Source of the DNA: Pedobacter sp. MC2016-15
Lineage (GTDB): Bacteria; Bacteroidota; Bacteroidia; Sphingobacteriales; Sphingobacteriaceae
NCBI RefSeq assembly: GCF_026239695.1
Contig: NZ_JAPIVS010000006.1
Span: 248,001-312,000, forward strand
DNA: 64,000 bases
Reading direction: 5' to 3'
The notes below the pieces were generated by a model, which made no database searches, was not told where the DNA came from, and saw nothing but the letters and a program-made list of their open reading frames with translations. A program made the position numbers and the translations under genes. The number at the start of each line of letters is the position of its first letter. The first letter of the stretch is position 1. Shown in pieces: positions 27,201-34,822 of this stretch.

Positions 27201-27846
27201 CTACCTCTTGTAAAGAGTTGCTGGATTCCTTTAGCTTGACGTTGATCACCTGCTGGCTCCCTATCGTTACTTCAATCCTGTCGTAACCAATATAGTTAAA
27301 GCTGAGTGATGAACCTGCAGAAGAAGGAATGGAGTACCGGCCAGAAGCATCAGTTCCTGTTTTTCTGTCGGAGACTTTGTCAACCACCGTTACGCCAGGA
27401 AGTGGCACACCGCTCATATCTGTTACGGTACCTGTTATCTGCATTTGCAGGGCAGGCTTCGTTACCTTTACAGGTTGGTTTACTTCCGGGGCAGCTTGTT
27501 TAGCTACATTGATCAGTACGTGATTCTGATCAACCTGAGTTACGTTTCCTTTATAATCTTTCAGAAGAGATCTCAGGATTGAATATACAGACTGATCTTT
27601 TACAGTCAGGGACACTCTTTTTTTGGTATCGATTACATTGTCATAACCGATAAGGAAATTAGATTTTTGCTCGATTAGTTTGAAAACCTCTTTTAAGGTC
27701 AGGTTTTTTGCCGTAAAAGAGACATTGGTGTTGTTCATCGTCTGCGCTTCAGCGGCAAAGCCCTGCAGACTGAACTGGATAAAAAAGATGGACGCCAGTA
27801 ATAGTTTAGCGCATCGGGAAAAAGGAATCAGATAAAATTTTCGCAT
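24283..27846 (-). CDS. susC: SusC/RagA TonB-dependent transporter with STN domain
   Basis: 1187 residues: signal peptide to about 34; STN (secretin/TonB short N-terminal) domain about 40-112 (FTAKNLTLKEVFKLIEQKSN); carboxypeptidase-like beta domain about 134-210 (ITGTVTDMSGVPLPGVTV); TonB box and plug about 215-335 (LYVIDGYPAG... YGSRAAGGVVIITTKRGK); then the 22-strand barrel. The STN domain is how such transporters signal to a FecR anti-sigma factor, and a FecR gene lies 38 bp upstream. Imports a glycan across the outer membrane with the SusD lipoprotein. Confidence 0.95.
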   Translation of the reverse strand: MRKFYLIPFSRCAKLLLASIFFIQFSLQGFAAEAQTMNNTNVSFTAKNLTLKEVFKLIEQKSNFLIGYDNVIDTKKRVSLTVKDQSVYSILRSLLKDYKGNVTQVDQNHVLINVAKQAAPEVNQPVKVTKPALQMQITGTVTDMSGVPLPGVTVVDKVSDRKTGTDASGRYSIPSSAGSSLSFNYIGYDRIEVTIGSQQVINVKLKESSNSLQEVVAIGYQKVRKSDVTGSIGSVKASEMNLTAPTVGQALVGKIAGVQVSQTSGAPYASTKIRVRGTGSLNAGSDPLYVIDGYPAGNNVFINPEDIETIDILKDAASSAIYGSRAAGGVVIITTKRGKEGKGTFQYDVQSGITQLGKKVKLLDANQFVDLLIDGRNNAYKDFVVNTGGTWSDSMFSDDNDTRVRRVGNGSSVRIPTQFYDFANQRRIDATTNTDWQDELYRNAFFQRHNLSFSGGAENIKYYVSGGYQDQDGIVDHTSLNAINFRSNIDANVTKRLRIGANISMTQSKSQEVPEGRFSPMMAALLYAPFLPARDDNGAPIKYGMNALANEFGIQGIENPLASVAETKSERTSYRNTYNAYAAFNILEGLEFKTNLGTQVFQQKYDYYLPTSLSAGGSNPPYSPASIAAANAIAQNQTETDRLAEFTLAYNKKLGKHDFNLLAGYSAQEFKVDLTRIVARGFTSDAIGEISDRGADPALTTIPNAFKTESTLLSQFGRAMYNYDGKYFISGSLRRDASSKFGPDNKWGTFGSVSLGWSLSQEDWYNDFLGEQSSVKLRASWGLTGNNNIGDYNAIQTVGSPSGVVFGSPGTVGTGVLVGAVKDRALGWESTSQFNFGTDITILKNRLSIMGNYYISRTFDLLFRQPISAISGSTTILTNLNNSKVENKGFDLQLDGRIVQTKDFNFGISGNINVNRNKVLDLGGNSTIFTNGAERGYITHVTQQGQPIGMFYGFKVLGRLTADNVGKVAPSASSSNPAKIGDLYFEDVNGDGIVNDADKQVIGTPYAKFTYGFALNTSYKSFDFRASFNGSYGNKVLDGQDYYLYNFEGSGNQYVEVADRYRSEAQPGSGLNYRASRAGTQSNSTRLSSFYLQSGSYLRMTNAIVGYNFPKEVANRLKLQNIRVFASVDNAFTITKYKGYNPDVDYGLTSGLTPGQTVNSSANLAPGVDYGNYPLARAYNLGIKLTF

Positions 27847-27884
27847 TTTTTTGATTTGAGATTACGGGGATTTTAAAATTGTTT

Positions 27885-28844
27885 TTAAGGATTAATCAAT
27901 ACTTTTCTTCCGTTCATGGTATAGGTCATGCCACTGAGGGCCGACAATACGTTGAGGACCTTATCAGGCCGTTCGTTATAAAAACTGAGCGTGTATCTTT
28001 TGCCATCGTGGCTGCCGGGACGGAGGGTGACATCGAGGTTATACCAGCGGCTCAGCATTCTGGCAATTTCTTCATAAGAAGCATTGTCAAAATTGAGGTG
28101 GTTGGTACGCCAGGCACTGATGGAGTCTACATTGACACGGGTTACGCGATGGCTGTCTTTCAGCTTGTCATAAACCAGGGCCTGATTATGTGTGAGTGCT
28201 TTTGCATATGTTTTAAGGCCATTACCCGGCTTCTCTACTTTAACCTTGCCTGTGGCTACGCTTACTTTTACCTGCTCGTCTTCAGGATAAGCCTTGATAT
28301 CAAAGGATGTACCCAATACGGTAGTCTGCAGCTTTCCGGAATGGATAATAAAAGGTTTGCTGGCATCGTGGTGCACCTCGAAAAAAGCTTCGCCACTTAG
28401 TTTAACTTCTCTCGTTGTTTTGTCGAAACGGGAGGAGATGAACACGCTGGAACCAGAGTTGAGAAATACTGTAGTACCGTCTTTGAGCGTTACCTCTTTC
28501 TTTTCACCTTTGAGCGACCTGATTTCAGTAAAGGTTTCCGGGAGAATTGTTTTTTTGCTGAACTTGTTCCTGATGAACAGGCCCGAGCCCAGCAGCGCGA
28601 GAAACATGGCAGCCACCTGCATCCAGCGGAAGTTCAGCCTGCGGGCAGGTACAGGCTCATCAGCGAGCATTGCCGAGATCCTGGCATCAAGATCTTCGAA
28701 CACTGAAGCCTCTTCATTGCGGCTCAGCATCCTGCCTTTCTGTCCGTAGTGGCTTTCGAACCAGGTTTCTACCAGCCTGCGTTCTTCTGCAGTTGCGGTA
28801 TTTTCCTGGTAACGCTTAAATAATGATTTGATATGATCGTCCAA
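27885..28844 (-). CDS. FecR-type anti-sigma factor
   Basis: 319 residues: N-terminal cytoplasmic helical sigma-binding part (1-70, with AEERRLVETWFES), membrane helix about 74-91, periplasmic FecR domain about 105-210 (LPETFTEIRSLKGEKKEVTLKDG, FFEVHHDASKPFIIHSG) and C-terminal DUF4974 about 245-318 that contacts the STN domain of SusC. It should hold an ECF sigma factor inactive until the transporter binds its glycan. The only ECF sigma gene in the window is 2.4 kb upstream at 31262-31804, on the same strand but separated by two oppositely read genes. Confidence 0.92.
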   Translation of the reverse strand: MDDHIKSLFKRYQENTATAEERRLVETWFESHYGQKGRMLSRNEEASVFEDLDARISAMLADEPVPARRLNFRWMQVAAMFLALLGSGLFIRNKFSKKTILPETFTEIRSLKGEKKEVTLKDGTTVFLNSGSSVFISSRFDKTTREVKLSGEAFFEVHHDASKPFIIHSGKLQTTVLGTSFDIKAYPEDEQVKVSVATGKVKVEKPGNGLKTYAKALTHNQALVYDKLKDSHRVTRVNVDSISAWRTNHLNFDNASYEEIARMLSRWYNLDVTLRPGSHDGKRYTLSFYNERPDKVLNVLSALSGMTYTMNGRKVLINP

Positions 28845-28979
28845 AACTGTGCTTTATTAGAGCTCGCGCTCAAAGCCAGAATGTCCTTTAAGAAATTGTT
28901 AAGTTTAGATTAGGTTTTTGTGCAGAATGAAAATTATCTTGCTAAGATTTCAAAACCAGATGCGTTCATGGACCAGGAT

Positions 28980-29009
28980 ATTGAAGTTTAATTAAATATA
29001 ATACATTTG
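28980..29009 (+). promoter_or_regulatory. Promoter of the methyltransferase/peptidase pair
   Basis: ATTG at 28980-28983 and TACATTTG at 29002-29009 with an 18-bp spacer; the -7 box matches TAnnTTTG exactly and lies 21 bp before the ATG at 29031. Confidence 0.5.
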
Positions 29010-29030
29010 TCTAGTTAAATTTTAGAGATA

Positions 29031-29939
29031 ATGTTTGAAGAAAAAAGCTACATTGAACATACAAATTGGTACAATAAACATTTTCCTACCGAGGAATCTA
29101 AAATAACTTACTTTCAAAAATTCAAGTCTACTGAACAGAACACCATCAATAACTGGTTGCAAAAAATACTGTTCTCCTGCATTGATCCCCTGCTAACAAT
29201 TCCGGGATTGAGCTGGCTTACAGTGGGTGACGCTTACGGACTGGATGCACATTATATTCAAAAGCACAGTTCAGGCCATACTATTCACGCCAGTGATTTG
29301 AATAGCGATTTTCTTCAGGTAGCCAATAAAGAAGGTTTTGTTTCCAGTTTTTCTGCTGAAAATGCTGAGAAGCTGTCTTTTGAGAACAATACCTTTGATT
29401 ATGTTTTATGCAAAGAATCCTACCACCACTTCCCCCGGCCGTATATGGCCGTGTATGAGATGTTACGTGTGGCGAAAAAAGGCGTAGTGATTATTGAACC
29501 ACAGGATCCAATCACAAAAATGCCCCTCCTGTTGTTTGTAACCAATATACTGGCAGCCATCGGCGATAATCTGGTAGGTAAAGTCTGGAAGAACAGGTTT
29601 TCGTATGAGCCTGTAGGAAATTTCGTGTATAAAGTTTCGGAGAGAGAATTTGAAAAACTGGCTGCCGGTATCTATTTACCTTTTGTAGCTTTTAAAAGGA
29701 TTAATCCTAATTTCTACTTCACAGGTGCAGAAACAGCTATAGCGACAAATGGCAATCCACAGTTCAAAAAAATCAAATTCAGGAAAAAAGTATTTGATAC
29801 GCTTGTGAAACTTGGAATCATATGTAGTCAGGCTCTTGGAACTATTATCTACAAGGAGATGCCTTCTGCAGAGGAAATTTCGCAACTCGAAGCTTCCGGA
29901 TTTTATACAGTAAAGATCCCGGCCAATCCATATTTATAA
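29031..29939 (+). CDS. SAM-dependent class I methyltransferase
   Basis: 302 residues. The SAM-binding core is visible: motif I LTVGDAYGLDAHYI (about 63-76, with D/G rich loop), acidic motif II HASDLNSDFL, AENAEKLSFENNTFDYVLCKESYHHF (motif IV, methyltransferase_11-like) and VIIEPQDP. The substrate is unknown; the C-terminal 120 residues are a separate cap. The peptidase gene follows after 6 bp, so they are cotranscribed. Confidence 0.88.
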   Translation: MFEEKSYIEHTNWYNKHFPTEESKITYFQKFKSTEQNTINNWLQKILFSCIDPLLTIPGLSWLTVGDAYGLDAHYIQKHSSGHTIHASDLNSDFLQVANKEGFVSSFSAENAEKLSFENNTFDYVLCKESYHHFPRPYMAVYEMLRVAKKGVVIIEPQDPITKMPLLLFVTNILAAIGDNLVGKVWKNRFSYEPVGNFVYKVSEREFEKLAAGIYLPFVAFKRINPNFYFTGAETAIATNGNPQFKKIKFRKKVFDTLVKLGIICSQALGTIIYKEMPSAEEISQLEASGFYTVKIPANPYL

Positions 29940-29945
29940 AAAATA

Positions 29946-31250
29946 ATGTTCAATACCCTTTTTAAGCAGGTCACGATAGTTGCGTTTTTGTCCCTCAGCT
30001 CTGTGCTCAGTAGCACTGCGCAGGTTGCAGATTATGGACACAAGATGGTTAAAAAACTGGCCTCAGCTAAATATAAAGGCCGCGGCTATGTAAAAGACGG
30101 TGCAAAAAAAGCTTCGGTAATGATTGCTGAAGAGTTTGAAAAACATGGCCTGGTTCCCCTTAACAAGGGCTCCTGGTTTCAGGATTTTACGCTGTCCGTA
30201 AATACCTTTCCCGCTGCCCTATCTGTTAAGCTGGATCACACAAAGCTTAAACCCGGTGTTGATTACCTGGTCGGCGCTTCCAGTCCTTCGGTAAAAGGAA
30301 CATTTAAAGTATTGAGAATTACCCGGACACAGCTGCGTAATGCCGGAGCGGCAGCAAAGTTAACACTCAACGCAAAGGATACTTTTCTGTTGCTGGATAA
30401 CAAAGTGAGGGCTGAGGAGTCTGCAGAAGAAAGGGCACAGATTAAGGAAAACACAGAACGTCTGCAGTACGACGAAAGCCTTTCATTCAAAGGCTTGCTA
30501 ATATGTACCGATGAAAAGCTGACCTGGACTACAGAAACCTTTCAGAGCATCAGACCGGTGATCATCATCAATAAAAAAGACCTTCGCCCTGAAAATATCC
30601 ATCAGCTTGAAATCGATGTTGACGCAAAATTAATTGCCGCTTATCAACCACGCAATGTTGTAGGAATGGTAAAGGGAACTGAAGTTCCTGATTCTACGCT
30701 GGTGATTACAGCACATTATGACCATTTGGGTATGATGGGTAAAAAGGTGTATTTCCCGGGAGCGAATGACAATGCCAGCGGCACAGCGCTCATGCTGAGC
30801 ATGGCGAAATATTATGGTAGCCATCCGGGTAAATATACGATGGTATTTATCGCATTTTCGGGTGAAGAGATTGGCTTACTGGGTTCACAGGCCTTTGTTG
30901 AGCAGCCACTCATCGATTTGAAGAAGATTAAATTCCTGACCAACTTTGATATGGCCGGAACCGGTGAAGAAGGGATCAGGGTAGTGAATGGGAGTATTTT
31001 CAGAAACAGGTTTGACCAACTGGTGCAGCTGAACACGCGTTATCAGCTGTTACCGAAAGTGGATATTCGTGGCGAAGCCTGTAACAGCGACCATTGCCGG
31101 TTTTACCAGCGTGGGGTACCCTCTTTCTTTATTTATACGCAGGGAGGAATCAAGGCTTATCACGATGTATATGACAGGGCGAAAACTTTGCCACTAACGG
31201 TCTTCGGCAATTACTTTACCTTGATGCAGAAATTTTTCGATCAGATATAA
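29946..31250 (+). CDS. M28-family zinc aminopeptidase, secreted
   Basis: 434 residues with a signal peptide (cleavage near TAQ at 24-26). All M28 ligands are present in order: HYDHLG, GANDNASGTA, SGEEIGLLGS, NFDMAGTG and the final SDHCRF histidine. An inserted PA-like region may account for residues 60-220. It should be a periplasmic or secreted di-zinc aminopeptidase. It shares an operon with the methyltransferase; the two sit between a sigma and a FecR gene that normally adjoin. Confidence 0.92.
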   Translation: MFNTLFKQVTIVAFLSLSSVLSSTAQVADYGHKMVKKLASAKYKGRGYVKDGAKKASVMIAEEFEKHGLVPLNKGSWFQDFTLSVNTFPAALSVKLDHTKLKPGVDYLVGASSPSVKGTFKVLRITRTQLRNAGAAAKLTLNAKDTFLLLDNKVRAEESAEERAQIKENTERLQYDESLSFKGLLICTDEKLTWTTETFQSIRPVIIINKKDLRPENIHQLEIDVDAKLIAAYQPRNVVGMVKGTEVPDSTLVITAHYDHLGMMGKKVYFPGANDNASGTALMLSMAKYYGSHPGKYTMVFIAFSGEEIGLLGSQAFVEQPLIDLKKIKFLTNFDMAGTGEEGIRVVNGSIFRNRFDQLVQLNTRYQLLPKVDIRGEACNSDHCRFYQRGVPSFFIYTQGGIKAYHDVYDRAKTLPLTVFGNYFTLMQKFFDQI

Positions 31251-31261
31251 TACTGTTGAGA

Positions 31262-31804
31262 TCATTTCAGCAGGAACAGAAATAAGGCAAATATCTCCGG
31301 ATGGTTCTCCTTCAATATGATCCTTAATCGTTTTAGCGCTTCGGAAATATTATTCCGGACTGTTTTCTCAGAAATATTCAGCAGGTCTGCGATCTCTCCG
31401 TTTTTCTTGCCTTCATTTTTACTCAGCTGATAGCACTGGCGGGTAGTTTCAGGCAACCGCTCTACGATAACGTTAATCTGATGATGCAGCTCACGCGCCA
31501 TGGTATTTTCTTCGGCAGAATGATCAAGCTTATTCAAGCCTTCCAGCAGGATACCTTCGTTTTTCATCTGTATATTTTTTCTCCTGAAAGCAGAGATCAC
31601 CTGATTACGGGCTACAACGTAGAGGTAAGGCTGCATATCCCGGATGGTATGCAGCGTATCTCTTTTTAGCCATAATTCCATGAAGATTTCCTGAACAACA
31701 TCTTTAGCATCTTCAAGATCGGGGAGCCTGAGATTTACAATTGCAAAAACACTTTTTTTATGTTCCTGATAGAATTGCTGAAATAAGTCTTTATCCATCA
31801 TCAT
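31262..31804 (-). CDS. ECF RNA polymerase sigma factor
   Basis: About 180 residues with region 2 (LPDLEDAKDVVQEIFMELWLKRD... MQPYLYVVARNQVISAFRRK) and region 4 (LPETTRQCYQLSKNEGKKNGEIADLLNISEKTVRNNISEALKRLR). Three Met codons head the frame; the third (31798) fits the usual family length. It belongs to the Bacteroidetes sigma family that partners FecR anti-sigma factors and should drive the SusCD locus at 22.6-28.8 kb. It converges on the M28 gene with an 11-bp gap. Confidence 0.92.
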   Translation of the reverse strand: MMMDKDLFQQFYQEHKKSVFAIVNLRLPDLEDAKDVVQEIFMELWLKRDTLHTIRDMQPYLYVVARNQVISAFRRKNIQMKNEGILLEGLNKLDHSAEENTMARELHHQINVIVERLPETTRQCYQLSKNEGKKNGEIADLLNISEKTVRNNISEALKRLRIILKENHPEIFALFLFLLK

Positions 31805-31829
31805 AATTGTTCAACCGCACCTTTGCGAC

Positions 31830-31837
31830 CAAAAGTA
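31830..31837 (-). promoter_or_regulatory. -7 box of the ECF sigma gene
   Basis: Minus strand TACTTTTG, exact match to TAnnTTTG, 25 bp upstream of the first ATG. This suggests housekeeping rather than autoregulated expression. Confidence 0.45.
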
Positions 31838-31915
31838 GGATTATGGTGTATGCATGAGATTATCCCAATGTTAAGAATATGTTAAACAGCACTAATGAAG
31901 ACAGCAGAACCCCGT

Positions 31916-33247
31916 TTAGGGGTCCATCGGCTCATCAAAATCGATCTGTAGGGACACTGCCAGCGGATAAAACTCCGCCTCAGTATCTGAGAGTCTTTTA
32001 CCGTTCTTAAACGGAACATAACCCAGTTCTTTCTCAGATCTTGCAGGTACAACGTCAGTGATGTAGTAGCTCTGATATTTGGAGGTGGAACTGATACAGG
32101 GTTTGTCCATCGGGAATCCATATCTGAAGATCAGACGGGCACAGTTGCGAAGATTAGTAGTCGTGTGGCGGGCATGTGGTTCCGCCAGTACAGCGTGCTC
32201 AGGAATTTGCAGCACGTCAATCAGGAATTTTTTCATTTCCAGCGCCTCATTGTATTTTGTTTTATAAGGATGCACAGCTCCACCTGAAACCATAATGAAT
32301 GGGGCAAGGCCCTGCTGATACTGTAAAGCGGCGAGACGGCACCTTAACATTCCCCCGGCACTCAAAGGTGTATCTCTTTCTTCGGGACCCTCTCCCGGAA
32401 CAAGGATGAGTGTATATTTATACTGTGACCATTTGACTTTTTTTGAATATTCAAAAGCTGCTTTATTCAAGGTTGAAACTGCGGATGCCGAGTTATAGTC
32501 CGACTGCTTCACTTGTCTTGCAAAATCCTTTAAAGGTTTATCCCGGACTGGGATCATAGGTTCGTAATCGGCGGCCTGATTACGCTCATTGATTTCCAGG
32601 CAATGCAGGGCAAACAGCAACGGAGAGCTAAAAAACAAGAGATCTTTTTTTGCTTCGCTTAACGATACCTGAGCATTCAGGGCTACGAGGTCCGGATAGG
32701 CTTTGTCGCGGATATTAAAACTGATAGAGTCTATCAGGGGATAATTCGGTTTTTTCCCGCCGCCGTAAACAGCAATGGTATGGTTAACAGCCTTAGCATC
32801 CTGCTCCCAGGCTTTACTTAATAGCTCGCGGGGTTCTGATCCACCATACAGCTGGTAAGTGCCAGATGGAATCAGGTGTTTGCTCACAAGTTTACCCAGT
32901 TCATTACTGGTTTGATACAACTCCCCTAACCTACTGCTGACTTGTGCAATTTCAGCTTCAGAGAACTGGGCTGCACGAATATAACAGCCAATATCTTTGC
33001 CACATTCTTTTATCGCTTCTGCCAAACGTGCTTCTTTATCCTTCCCGATTTTGGATATTACGGGATCAGTTGATAACATTTTTTTTAAGGCAGGGACTTC
33101 AGTAAATAAAGTTAGCAGGTAGTAATTTTTTGACGCAACGTAATTATTGCCGATTACTAATTTATACTGCGGATCCGGAAGTGCTTTCTGCGCAAAGCTG
33201 GCGATGCCGGAGAAAGTAATGAACAGGGTTAAGACAAGAGATTTCAT
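31916..33247 (-). CDS. DUF218/YdcF-like (ElyC/SanA) envelope protein
   Basis: 443 residues with a signal peptide (MKSLVLTLFITFSGIASFA). The DUF218 core is in the second half: YTLILVPGEGP, MLRCRLAALQYQQGLAPFIMVSGGAV, VLAEPHARHTTTNLRNCARLIF. The N-terminal 200 residues are an additional helical region common in Bacteroidetes members. Homologues such as SanA and ElyC affect envelope integrity; the chemistry is unknown. It stands alone. Confidence 0.85.
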   Translation of the reverse strand: MKSLVLTLFITFSGIASFAQKALPDPQYKLVIGNNYVASKNYYLLTLFTEVPALKKMLSTDPVISKIGKDKEARLAEAIKECGKDIGCYIRAAQFSEAEIAQVSSRLGELYQTSNELGKLVSKHLIPSGTYQLYGGSEPRELLSKAWEQDAKAVNHTIAVYGGGKKPNYPLIDSISFNIRDKAYPDLVALNAQVSLSEAKKDLLFFSSPLLFALHCLEINERNQAADYEPMIPVRDKPLKDFARQVKQSDYNSASAVSTLNKAAFEYSKKVKWSQYKYTLILVPGEGPEERDTPLSAGGMLRCRLAALQYQQGLAPFIMVSGGAVHPYKTKYNEALEMKKFLIDVLQIPEHAVLAEPHARHTTTNLRNCARLIFRYGFPMDKPCISSTSKYQSYYITDVVPARSEKELGYVPFKNGKRLSDTEAEFYPLAVSLQIDFDEPMDP

Positions 33248-33566
33248 GTGTTGTAGTAACAGAGAGTTTGATTACAAAATGCCACTACTCCATCAACGCA
33301 AATTTACAATTTTATTGCCCACGGACTTCAAACTTAACAGTATTATGACCTTCATAACCCTAATTTAACATTCAAATTATGCGGTTTGATGAAGAATATT
33401 GATGACAATTTCAAATAATTGTAGATAACCAAAATTTTATTAGATCATTAGTATTTATTAATCAGTCACTTATCAAAATATTCATTTCTAAAAAAAATAT
33501 TTTAAAAATTAATCTAAAAATTTTAAAGTGTGATTTTTCTTTTCTAGATTTAACGAAATATTAACG
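33248..33566. promoter_or_regulatory. AT-rich intergenic region between DUF218 and ROK genes
   Basis: 319 bp of divergent promoter space with no ORF. The last 130 bp before the ROK gene are very AT-rich, with an imperfect palindrome AAAAATTAATCTAAAAATTTT at about 33503-33523 that might be an operator. I see no full TAnnTTTG box with a good -33 partner. Confidence 0.3.
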
Positions 33567-34751
33567 ATGTCGACTCTCACTCTCACATTATCCGATGCAC
33601 ATCTGTCTATTATTAAAGCTATATACTTTAATAAGTTAGCCAGTTCTCTGGAGATCAGCAAGGTCACCGGAGCCAGCATCCCTACGATTACCAAACACAT
33701 TGAGGAACTGATTGCAGGAGGATATATTGTGGAGATGGGTTTTGCCCAGTCTACCAGCGGCAGAAGACCGGTGGTTTATTCACTTGTGGCCGACAGAAAC
33801 TGTATTCTTTCGGTGGCGATGGACCAGTTCTATACGCGCATGGTAATTGCCGACCTCAGTGGAAGCTTCGTGACCGAAATCACAGAAACAGAAATTAACC
33901 TGAATGATGATCCTGCGGCTCTGGATAAATTAATTTCTGACACCAATACTTTTCTTGAAAAATCTGGCATCCAGCGCAGTAAGATCTTTGCAGCGGGGAT
34001 TTCTATGCCGGGTTTTGTGGATGTTCAGGATGGCAATAACCGCAGTTTTCTGCATACGGAAAACATATCCCTGCGCGAAAAATTAACGCAGGATTTAGGT
34101 TTACCTGTATTTATTGACAATGACTCCAGCGTTATTGCCCTTGCAGAATTGAAGTTTGGTATCGGTAAGACCAACAGCGAGGCGATGGTCATCAACCTGA
34201 GCTGGGGTATCGGTCTGGGGATGATCATCAACAGCAAGATTTACCGCGGTTTTAAGGGGTATGCAGGTGAGTTCAGCCATATCCCCATCTTTGATAATGA
34301 CAAGATCTGCAGCTGTGGCAAAAGGGGATGTCTCGAAACTCAGGCTTCATTAATCACTATTGAAGACAGTGCTCTTGAGGAGATCAACAATGGCACTTTT
34401 ACCAGTCTTAAAGTTGAAAACGGCAAGGTGGATATCACTGCCGTAATTAACGAAGCTATGAAAGGGGATTCATTATCCATCAAACTTTTATCTTATGCGG
34501 GTTATCAGATCGGCCGGGCAATCGCCATTTTGATCCATATATTAAACCCCGAGAAGATCGTATTAAGCGGACGTGCCAGCAGAGCCGGCAAGTTCCTCCT
34601 CCCGCCTGTACAGCAGGCTATCAACGACTATAGTATCCCAACAATTACCGAAGGCACTGAAATAATATTATCAAAAATGGGCTTCGATGCCCAGCTGATT
34701 GGCTCCGCAGCTTTGGCCGTAGAGCACATCAGTAAAGAGGTTTTTAAATAA
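33567..34751 (+). CDS. ROK-family transcriptional regulator
   Basis: 394 residues. N-terminal winged helix about 8-65 (LASSLEISKVTGASIPTITKHIEELIAGGYI), then a ROK sugar-kinase-like domain: AAGISMPGFVD, VFIDNDSSVIALAE, GIGLGMIINSKIYRGFKGYAGEFSH and the zinc motif CSCGKRGCLE. It therefore looks like NagC/XylR-type regulators that release DNA on binding a sugar or sugar phosphate. It is followed 71 bp later by a SusC/SusD pair, the probable target. Confidence 0.92.
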   Translation: MSTLTLTLSDAHLSIIKAIYFNKLASSLEISKVTGASIPTITKHIEELIAGGYIVEMGFAQSTSGRRPVVYSLVADRNCILSVAMDQFYTRMVIADLSGSFVTEITETEINLNDDPAALDKLISDTNTFLEKSGIQRSKIFAAGISMPGFVDVQDGNNRSFLHTENISLREKLTQDLGLPVFIDNDSSVIALAELKFGIGKTNSEAMVINLSWGIGLGMIINSKIYRGFKGYAGEFSHIPIFDNDKICSCGKRGCLETQASLITIEDSALEEINNGTFTSLKVENGKVDITAVINEAMKGDSLSIKLLSYAGYQIGRAIAILIHILNPEKIVLSGRASRAGKFLLPPVQQAINDYSIPTITEGTEIILSKMGFDAQLIGSAALAVEHISKEVFK

Positions 34752-34822
34752 AAACAACAATACCCAACCACAATTTTTCCAAAACCAATTAACTAATCAA
34801 TTTATCTAAACAATTAAAAAGT

